A stretch of DNA of 64,000 nucleotides from Cyclobacteriaceae bacterium (lineage in GTDB: Bacteria; Bacteroidota; Bacteroidia; Cytophagales; Cyclobacteriaceae). The stretch is taken from the NCBI GenBank assembly GCA_028284125.1, contig JANQSI010000001.1:372001-436000 (forward strand), given 5' to 3'. The first letter of the stretch is position 1. Each line of letters opens with the position of its first letter. Shown in pieces: positions 58,123 through 64,000 of this stretch. The position numbers and the translations under genes are program-made. Under the pieces are notes generated by a model. That model saw only the letters and a program-made list of their open reading frames with translations. It ran no database searches and was not told where the DNA came from.

Positions 58123-58730
58123 ATTTTGCTCACATATTTGTTTCCCTTTATATAAAAACGCCATGGTCTAAGTGCATCTTCTTGTGCATATTCAACTCCT
58201 ATTCTGGTATCTGTTTCAATATCAAAATCTATTTTCTTGCCATGAGATAACCATATTTTATCTCCAAGTAAATCAAGTCCTGTCATACTTGATCGTATAC
58301 CCATAGCTTGTGAAAGCACTCCCGGACCTTTGGTGAGATTGTCCGTTTTATTTCCTCTTCTATTTTGCATCGCCTCTATTCCATCAATAGGCTCCAGTGC
58401 ACGAACCAAAACTGCATCTGCCATCCCCTCTATATTGGTGACAACATTGAATAAATGATGGATTCCATAACAAAGATACACATAAGTATGACCTCCACTA
58501 CCATACATCACCTCTGTTCTTGGCGTTCGCTTGTTATTTGCATGACAAGCCTTATCATTTCTTCCACAATAGGCCTCTGTTTCAACAATCATACCAATGG
58601 TGATCTCATTGTTAAGCTTTGAGACCAGATATTTTCCCAGTAAATCTTTGGCCACCTCCACAACATCTGTTCTTTCATAGAACGAACGATCGATTTTTTC
58701 GTACAGAGATGTATTAATTTCGAACTTCAT
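58101..58730 (-). CDS. DNA-3-methyladenine glycosylase (AAG/MPG family)
   Basis: A 209-residue AAG-fold glycosylase that excises alkylated purines such as 3-methyladenine and hypoxanthine. The catalytic Glu is in VETEAYCG (about residues 49-56); HANNKRTPRTEVMYG, GGHTYVYLCYGIHHLFNVV (79-97) and AVLVRALEP complete the family pattern. Full length and intact. Its start codon is directly next to the shared leader copy B of the divergent DUF2911 gene, so the two share a short regulatory region. Confidence 0.93.
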   Translation of the reverse strand: MKFEINTSLYEKIDRSFYERTDVVEVAKDLLGKYLVSKLNNEITIGMIVETEAYCGRNDKACHANNKRTPRTEVMYGSGGHTYVYLCYGIHHLFNVVTNIEGMADAVLVRALEPIDGIEAMQNRRGNKTDNLTKGPGVLSQAMGIRSSMTGLDLLGDKIWLSHGKKIDFDIETDTRIGVEYAQEDALRPWRFYIKGNKYVSKIKRARLD

Positions 58731-58738
58731 AAAACCTT

Positions 58739-58842
58739 AACAACATTGAAATGAACATAATGGCCTTTAATCATTGATCCTGGTGAACTAGAATATGATT
58801 AATGCATACTAAATGACCCATTTCACAAACTTCAAAAACATG
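58739..58842 (+). promoter_or_regulatory. Shared 104-nt leader, copy B
   Basis: The ungapped counterpart of the leader at 25909-26012, ending at ATG 58840-58842. Conserved blocks include TTGAAATGAACATAATGGCC (CAATGAAATGATGATAATAG in copy A) and AAATGACCCATTTC. Here the ATG ACC CAT TTC at 58813 has no stop before the gene's ATG and is in frame with it, unlike copy A. The element starts 9 bases from the divergent glycosylase start codon. Confidence 0.6.
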
Positions 58843-59709
58843 AAAAGACGATTCACAAAACTAATTGCATTGTGCATTTTGGTTTCTTTTGGAGCCAATG
58901 CGCAAATCCAAACTCCAGCCCCTAGTCCGGCAGGATCCGTTGGCTCAACTGTTGGCCTCACTGAGGTAACGATTGATTACTTCAGACCTGGTGTAAAAGG
59001 AAGACAAATCTTCGGAGCTGGAGATGATTTCTTACAACCGTTCGGGACGCTTTGGAGAACCGGAGCAAATGCTGGAACATTTATCACCTTCAGCACGGAC
59101 GTTAAATTTGGTGGACAGGATGTTGAAGCTGGAAAATACCAAATTGTTTCTATCCCTGGAGATGATTGGCAAGTAATGCTTCACACGGAGAACATCGGTG
59201 GAAACATGAACAACTTCAAGGAAGAAAATGTAGCTGCGAAGGCAACTGTAAAGACCATGAAGCTTAACAATTCTGTTGAGCGAATGAGCTTCCAGATTTC
59301 CGATATTTCTGCAGACAATACCACAGCCAACATTCACTTTGCATGGGAGAACTCTTCATTTAAAGTACCAATCGAGGTTAACTTTGATGAAACAGTGATG
59401 AAGGATATTGCTGCAAAAACTCAAGTTCGTCCGCAGAATTATGTAGCTGCCGCAAATTATTACTTTACTACTGGAAGAGATCTAGAGCAGGCGCTTGAAT
59501 GGATGAATCTTTACCTGGCTATTGGCGAAAATTCCAATCAGTTCTGGCAAGTTCATACTAAGGCTCAAATCCTAGCTAAAATGGGCAAAAAGAAAGAAGC
59601 CATTGCGGCGGCTGAGGATTCCATGGAAAAAGCTAAAAATAATGAGGCTGGAGATTTCGGATATGTCAAGAGAAATGAAGATCTGATCGCTCAAGTGAAA
59701 GGAAAATAA
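58840..59709 (+). CDS. DUF2911 family secreted protein with TPR-like tail
   Basis: A 289-residue protein with the start at ATG 58840, where the signal peptide begins (MKRRFTKLIALCILVSFGANAQ); the frame from 58813 would add nine residues encoded by the shared leader. The DUF2911 domain covers about residues 25-180: VGLTEVTIDYFRPGVKGRQIFG, LWRTGANAGTFITFSTDV, AGKYQIVSIPG. The last 90 residues are TPR-like helices (ALEWMNLYLAIGENSNQFW, EAIAAAEDSMEKAKNN). It is common in Bacteroidota; the function is unknown, probably periplasmic. A terminator follows. Confidence 0.88.
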   Translation: MKRRFTKLIALCILVSFGANAQIQTPAPSPAGSVGSTVGLTEVTIDYFRPGVKGRQIFGAGDDFLQPFGTLWRTGANAGTFITFSTDVKFGGQDVEAGKYQIVSIPGDDWQVMLHTENIGGNMNNFKEENVAAKATVKTMKLNNSVERMSFQISDISADNTTANIHFAWENSSFKVPIEVNFDETVMKDIAAKTQVRPQNYVAAANYYFTTGRDLEQALEWMNLYLAIGENSNQFWQVHTKAQILAKMGKKKEAIAAAEDSMEKAKNNEAGDFGYVKRNEDLIAQVKGK

Positions 59710-59731
59710 GAAATCCCAACTAATGAATTTT

Positions 59732-59761
59732 AAAGCGTGGGTCTTAACTCACGCTTTTTTT
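59732..59761 (+). terminator. Rho-independent terminator shared by convergent DUF2911 and symporter genes
   Basis: AAAGCGTG pairs with CACGCTTT, followed by TTTT on the plus strand. The stop codon of the minus-strand symporter (59744-59746) lies in the loop. Confidence 0.85.
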
Positions 59762-61450
59762 GTTACGCGAAAACAATTGAAAGATCAAGCTCAGAAGCAT
59801 GGTACCTCCACATCCAATTACATTGTACCATAAATAACCTAGCTCAAAATATCCTGCTTCTGTTACGAAATGTACGACAATCACGCCGGCTTGAGCAATT
59901 ATTGCCGACAAGAAAACGGCTGTCCCATTTACCCATTTCATAAAGAATGCCACCAGGAATATTCCCAGTACAGTTCCATAAAATATAGATCCAATGATAT
60001 TAACTGCTTCAATTAGATTTTCCGAGTTCTTGGCTAGAATGGCAAATAAGATCGCCAAGACGCCCCACGCAAAAGTCAGCCCTTTGGAGACGTTCAAATA
60101 ATGTTTTGGAGTTCCATCTTCTTTTATAATTCGTTTATAAAAGTCCACGGAAGTCGTTGAGGCTAACGCATTAAGCTCAGATGAGGTGGAAGACATAGCC
60201 GCTGAAAAGATAACCGCAATCAACAAACCAATTAAACCATGTGGTAGGTAGGTAATCACAAAGGTTAGAAAGACATAATCAGAGTCCTTGGTTTTTAACG
60301 AATTGTCTGCCTTTGTAATGATTTCCTTAGCTCTTTCTCGGATGGCAAGTGTTTCCTGATCCGCATCTACCAACTGCTCAGTAAACAGCTTTTCGTCATA
60401 TTCTGATAGATCACCCGCTGCTATTTTCAAAGCTGCTGCTTTCCGTTTGTCATTTGCCAGTGCGTATTCACTATCCAACTCTTGATATTCTTCATAGTAT
60501 TGAGATTCTTTTACAATCTCAACAGAGGTTTCCTTAAAGTGCATGGGTGGCTGGTAAAAGATGTAAAAAATATACACCATTACTCCCGTCAAAAGGATGA
60601 AGAATTGCATTGGAATTTTTAGAATGGCGTTGAACATGAGTCCCATTCTACTCTCAGCAGCACTTGTTCCGCCCAGGTATCTCTGTACCTGAGATTGGTC
60701 CGTTCCGAAATACGAAAGTGAAAGAAACAAACCTCCAGTCAAACCAGACCAAATCGTGTATCGCTCGGTCAAATCAAAATCCAGGTTTACCACCTCGAGT
60801 TTCCCTAGATTTCCAGCTATCTCTAACGCTCCACCAAACGTGGTATAATCTGAAATGTATCCGACGATCATGAAAAATGCGGCAAACATTCCGCCCATAA
60901 TCACAGCCATCTGCTGTTTCTGCGTTATGGAAACAGCTTTAGTTCCTCCTGATACGGTGTAGATGATCACAAGAACGCCAGTACATAAGATGGTGAGTGT
61001 GAGATCCCATTGCAAAATGGAAGAAATGATGATTGCTGGTGCGTAAATGGTGATACCAGCCGCAAGTCCTCTTTGTACAAGAAACAAAAAGGCTCCAAGC
61101 AATCGTGTTTTCTTATCAAACCGTGACTCTAGGAACTCGTACGCGGTAAAAACCTTTAATCGGTAGTAAATCGGAATGAAAATGGCTGATACGACAATCA
61201 GCGCTATCGGCAGGCCAAAATAATTCTGGACGAACCCCATTCCACTGTCATATGCCTGCCCTGGAGTGGAGATAAAGGTGATTGCACTCGCTTGTGTTGC
61301 CATCACAGAAAGCCCAATCGTACTCCATTTCATGGAATTACCACCAAGAAGGTAGGCTTCAATGTTTCGCTGACCTCTTGTTTTCCAAACCCCGTAAAAT
61401 ACAATGAATAATAGTGTACCGAAAAGTACAATCAGATCGAGTGTATTCAT
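59744..61450 (-). CDS. Sodium:solute symporter family protein
   Basis: A 568-residue SSS-family transporter with about 13 membrane helices. Family segments are STIGLSVMATQASAITFISTPGQAY (near 43-67, in two parts), IYTVSGGTKAVSITQKQQM near 160 and the sodium-site stretch FSAAMSSTSSELNALASTTS near 405. A charged loop of about 85 residues (about 310-395, ESQYYEEYQELDSEYALAND) is inserted between helices and is unusual in length. The substrate is unknown. It is cotranscribed with a 44-residue membrane protein and a PIG-L deacetylase, which suggests sugar or amino-sugar uptake, as inference only. Confidence 0.9.
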   Translation of the reverse strand: MNTLDLIVLFGTLLFIVFYGVWKTRGQRNIEAYLLGGNSMKWSTIGLSVMATQASAITFISTPGQAYDSGMGFVQNYFGLPIALIVVSAIFIPIYYRLKVFTAYEFLESRFDKKTRLLGAFLFLVQRGLAAGITIYAPAIIISSILQWDLTLTILCTGVLVIIYTVSGGTKAVSITQKQQMAVIMGGMFAAFFMIVGYISDYTTFGGALEIAGNLGKLEVVNLDFDLTERYTIWSGLTGGLFLSLSYFGTDQSQVQRYLGGTSAAESRMGLMFNAILKIPMQFFILLTGVMVYIFYIFYQPPMHFKETSVEIVKESQYYEEYQELDSEYALANDKRKAAALKIAAGDLSEYDEKLFTEQLVDADQETLAIRERAKEIITKADNSLKTKDSDYVFLTFVITYLPHGLIGLLIAVIFSAAMSSTSSELNALASTTSVDFYKRIIKEDGTPKHYLNVSKGLTFAWGVLAILFAILAKNSENLIEAVNIIGSIFYGTVLGIFLVAFFMKWVNGTAVFLSAIIAQAGVIVVHFVTEAGYFELGYLWYNVIGCGGTMLLSLIFQLFSRNKKSVS

Positions 61451-61585
61451 TTAATAAGATGTGCTAAAAACGGTGAACATCGTGATCATAAAGACGAGCC
61501 ACACCACAACGAGGAGGTATAGGTATCTCCACTTTTTGAAGAGTGGTGGTTTGTCAATATTCTTTTCCGAAATCAGTTCAGTCAT
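61451..61585 (-). CDS. Small single-span membrane protein (44 residues)
   Basis: A short frame (ATG at 61583-61585, TAA at 61451-61453) giving 44 residues with one hydrophobic helix (YLYLLVVVWLVFMITMFTVF) after a charged N-terminus (MTELISEKNIDKPPLFKKW). Its ATG overlaps the PIG-L stop and its stop sits directly before the symporter ATG. This resembles small accessory subunits encoded with SSS transporters. The homology is unconfirmed, but the coding start, overlap and helix are clear. Confidence 0.65.
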   Translation of the reverse strand: MTELISEKNIDKPPLFKKWRYLYLLVVVWLVFMITMFTVFSTSY

Positions 61586-64000
61586 TTCCTAGTGATATTA
61601 AATTGACGAATAAGCGGTAGGCTCCCGGGACACCTGCTGGCAAATTTCTAAACCAGGAGTATCCAGAATATACATAGTGACCCTCTCCATATTCAGCGAC
61701 AAGTAAGCCTCCTTTTTTGGGTGTTTCTCCCGGATCATTGCTGCTAAGGATCGGTGTAAACTCTTCTGACCATTCGTTGGGAAAATAAAGCCCTCTTTCT
61801 TGAACCCAATCCTTAAAGTCAGAACTTGTGATCTTGTTCGGTCCAAGTATTGCCGGATGTTCTTTAGCTAAAATCTCAACAGGAGCTTCTTCTACGGTGA
61901 CTCTGTCTCGTGAAAGTTTTAGTGCATATGGTGCAATTTCCTTGGTCACTAATCGGTGGCTGGTATTGTATTGATTGATAAGCGTGCCTCCTTCTTGCAC
62001 ATATTTGAAGAGTTCAGTGTTTTTATAGGCAAGCCAACTAACCGTGTTCAAAGCTCGAACACCCAAAATAACTGCATCATATTTTTTAAGATTTTCTGGT
62101 GTTACATCGTCTTTCTGCAAAAACTCTACTTTGTAACCAATCTGTGTCAAATTTTCAGGAATTGCATCACCTGCACCTTCAATGTAACCAATCAAATCAC
62201 CTCGTTTTTCAAGATCCAAACGGACCACACGCGACGTGGCTTTAGGATAAATGTTTTGTTTTGGAATGTGATCGTAGCTTATGCCGGAATATCCATTGGA
62301 ATAGGTTTTCCCATCATAAGTTAAGGCGATTGAAATGTTTCCATCAGAGGCTTTTTTCGGCGGTGTAATTTCAAAAGAATATAACTGCTCAGCACCTTTT
62401 TGCTTCAATGAATAATCAACCGACTTTGGAGAAATATCCCAGCCTTTGGGAGCATCCAAACTCAGTTTTCCCTCAATTTCCTTCTTACCAGCTATTACCC
62501 TAACATCAACCATTTTGGAATTACCATCTGCAAACACCAATACCTTAGAAGATAAGTTGGCCATCACTGGAGGTGAGATCGCAATGGGTTCATAGACTTC
62601 ACCATCTACCGGATCATTTCTCTTAAATACTACAGGGACGTCTATCGAAATTTCCTCACCCTCAACAGAAATTGAAACCCTGCCTTTTATAGATGCATCA
62701 TTTTCGGGTTTTCCTCTTTGCAGCTGATCTTCAACAGTATACATCCCTAATGAAGATGCTTCTCTTAACCAGTATGGTGTTGAGAATGGAATGTTTCCTG
62801 GTAGCTTTAGCTCCATAGAAGTATTAAATCGCTTATTTCCAGCAAGCGGACTACTTAGCTCGAATTCATTGATCCAGTGATTCAATTTCACCCGTTCCAC
62901 TTTCATGTTAGCTGAGCTTCGATTGACAATTTCCAAACCAATTTCAATGGAATCGCCTGGTACATATGAGTTCTGCGAAGCAACAAGTTCAACGTAGAGA
63001 CCTGAAACTGCTTTTATAAGTGCGTCAACTTCCTGCAGTTTTACTTCTTTCCAGAATTCATCGTTTGTTTTTTCGATTGCTTTTCTTGTTAGTATCAGTG
63101 TAGGAATCAATTCTGAAGGATTTGAAGGGTTAAATTCTTCCTTCATTTTTTCAATCAAAAAGCTCACTTCATCTGCTCCTTCAACTCTGTTCCAATTTGT
63201 TTCAATATTATCAAAAACCCCTTTGCTTTCTTCTCCATCCAGCTGAACCAAATATTCGATCGCATCACCTCTTCTTCCAGTAGATCCAAACCCCTGGCTT
63301 TTGTGCATACTTCTACTCAGCGAAGAGATTTCTGTATATGATTTACCAAGTCGAGGATTGTACTTTCCAATATTGACCGTTTTGAGTCCGGTGGTATCCA
63401 TTTTCTGGCCGGTGTTTCTAAAATACCACCAACTCGTATTCCAGAAGATTTTCTTTGGCTGCCAAGGATCTATGTAGTCCAATTGTTCCGGAAATGCATT
63501 CGGATCTCCACTGAGTTTAAAAGCTTCTTCTGCCAAAATAGCACTGGCCGTATGATGACCATGCGTAACGCCTGGAACCGTAGTGAATCTAGTAACTACT
63601 ATATCAGGTCGGAAATTTCTGAATACCCAAACAAAATCAGCCAATACTTTCTCTCTGTCCCAAATCGTGAAAGTCTCATCAGGGTGTTTGGAGTAACCGA
63701 AATCGTTGGCTCGTGAAAAGAATTGCCGACCTCCATCCGTTCGTCTTGCTGCTAAAAGCTCCTGCGTACGAATAAGTCCTAACTCTTCACGAATTTCCGG
63801 TCCAATCAAATTTTGTCCACCATCACCTCGAGTAGCTGACAGATAAGCTGTCCGCATGTGTTCTTCATTGGCAAAATAGGTGATCAGACTTGTGTTTTCA
63901 TCATCAGGATGTGCGGCTACATATAAAACCGTTCCCAAAACATCCAATTTTTCCAGCATCTGCTGAATTTCTCCTATATGCGGTTTTTTGGGGGCCTGCG
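61578..64000 (-). CDS. PIG-L family deacetylase (partial, N-terminus beyond window)
   Basis: The frame is open to the right edge (QAPKKPHIGEIQQMLEKL precedes the first Met at 63959), so the signal peptide and true start lie outside the window. The PIG-L/LmbE zinc motif AAHPDDEN and the later HGHHTAS are present, indicating a metal-dependent N-deacetylase acting on an N-acetyl-amino-sugar-type substrate. The remaining 550 residues contain Ig-like/NEW3-type strands (about 320-560) and a C-terminal ThuA/GATase-like segment (VTPENLKKYDAVILGVRAL). The gene overlaps the small membrane protein gene, forming an operon with the symporter. Confidence 0.87.
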   Translation of the reverse strand, partial: QAPKKPHIGEIQQMLEKLDVLGTVLYVAAHPDDENTSLITYFANEEHMRTAYLSATRGDGGQNLIGPEIREELGLIRTQELLAARRTDGGRQFFSRANDFGYSKHPDETFTIWDREKVLADFVWVFRNFRPDIVVTRFTTVPGVTHGHHTASAILAEEAFKLSGDPNAFPEQLDYIDPWQPKKIFWNTSWWYFRNTGQKMDTTGLKTVNIGKYNPRLGKSYTEISSLSRSMHKSQGFGSTGRRGDAIEYLVQLDGEESKGVFDNIETNWNRVEGADEVSFLIEKMKEEFNPSNPSELIPTLILTRKAIEKTNDEFWKEVKLQEVDALIKAVSGLYVELVASQNSYVPGDSIEIGLEIVNRSSANMKVERVKLNHWINEFELSSPLAGNKRFNTSMELKLPGNIPFSTPYWLREASSLGMYTVEDQLQRGKPENDASIKGRVSISVEGEEISIDVPVVFKRNDPVDGEVYEPIAISPPVMANLSSKVLVFADGNSKMVDVRVIAGKKEIEGKLSLDAPKGWDISPKSVDYSLKQKGAEQLYSFEITPPKKASDGNISIALTYDGKTYSNGYSGISYDHIPKQNIYPKATSRVVRLDLEKRGDLIGYIEGAGDAIPENLTQIGYKVEFLQKDDVTPENLKKYDAVILGVRALNTVSWLAYKNTELFKYVQEGGTLINQYNTSHRLVTKEIAPYALKLSRDRVTVEEAPVEILAKEHPAILGPNKITSSDFKDWVQERGLYFPNEWSEEFTPILSSNDPGETPKKGGLLVAEYGEGHYVYSGYSWFRNLPAGVPGAYRLFVNLISLGND

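Noticed and set aside
58813-58839. Nine-residue N-terminal extension of the DUF2911 protein as real coding sequence
   Set aside because: It precedes the signal peptide and its bases belong to the leader shared with another gene where they are out of frame.

Overview
The window looks like chromosomal DNA from a Bacteroidota bacterium, most likely a member of the Cytophagales (class from protein content; genus not determinable). The evidence is a moderately AT-rich composition; type IX secretion genes (a PorX-type PglZ response regulator and a DUF5103 plug protein); the gene order ftsX-DUF3098-uppP-truB; a PUR-alpha (DUF3276) protein; several periplasmic lipoproteins and outer-membrane barrels; and promoters of the form TAnnTTTG. 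I see no rRNA, tRNA, transposase, phage gene or CRISPR array. Most of it is ordinary core genome, and the accessory signals are small.

Layout. 1-2434 (minus): envelope and translation block ftsX, DUF3098, uppP, truB (truB runs off the left edge). 2495-3955: an ECF sigma factor with its anti-sigma factor. 4048-7576: ligase-associated repair helicase, a DUF2147 protein and the PdeM phosphoesterase. 7657-10044: a K+-dependent-type membrane pyrophosphatase. 10139-11201: folE with a PTPS-type pterin synthase. 11280-12919: an APS/PAPS reductase and a sugar-nucleotide epimerase. 12967-13795: a RES/Xre toxin-antitoxin pair behind two tandem palindromic operators. 13792-18219: flavin reductase, valS and a barrel protein. 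18232-24231: K+ channel, an alanine-dehydrogenase-like protein lacking two catalytic residues, tsaE, porX, an HD hydrolase and an ABC ATPase. 24327-26588: small secreted and unknown proteins. 26626-29458: alternative polyamine operon (carboxynorspermidine dehydrogenase, DinB protein, nspC). 29690-35632: a DUF5916 barrel, a second sigma/anti-sigma pair in which the anti-sigma is fused to a barrel domain, and the T9SS plug protein. 35635-42697: ychF, PUR protein, DUF58, ferredoxin, LuxC-type reductase and aconitase. 42807-48920: M16 peptidase, a lipoprotein, DUF1348, a PGDH-like protein and a barrel. 49017-55352: sirtuin with an NTF2-like partner, ACMSD-like amidohydrolase, TPR protein, an unknown protein, a 57-residue lipoprotein and gamma-glutamyltransferase. 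55353-56443: two gene fragments meeting head to head at about 56070, a rearrangement scar. 56447-64000: OmpA/PD40 protein, alkyladenine glycosylase, DUF2911 protein, and a PIG-L / 44-residue membrane protein / sodium-solute symporter operon cut by the right edge.

The most unusual signals are non-coding. A leader of about 104 nt ending at the start codon is shared by two unrelated secreted-protein genes 33 kb apart (25909-26012 and 58739-58842; about 77 of 104 positions identical by hand count). In one copy an upstream ATG-ACC-CAT-TTC opens a 7-codon ORF, while in the other it is in frame with the gene. A set of stacked hairpins with a strong plus-strand terminator (58020-58122) has no plus-strand gene to serve and may be a small RNA. 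The RES/Xre operator pair, the anti-sigma/barrel fusion and the catalytic-residue losses in the alanine-dehydrogenase-like, PGDH-like and sirtuin proteins are the best protein-level leads.
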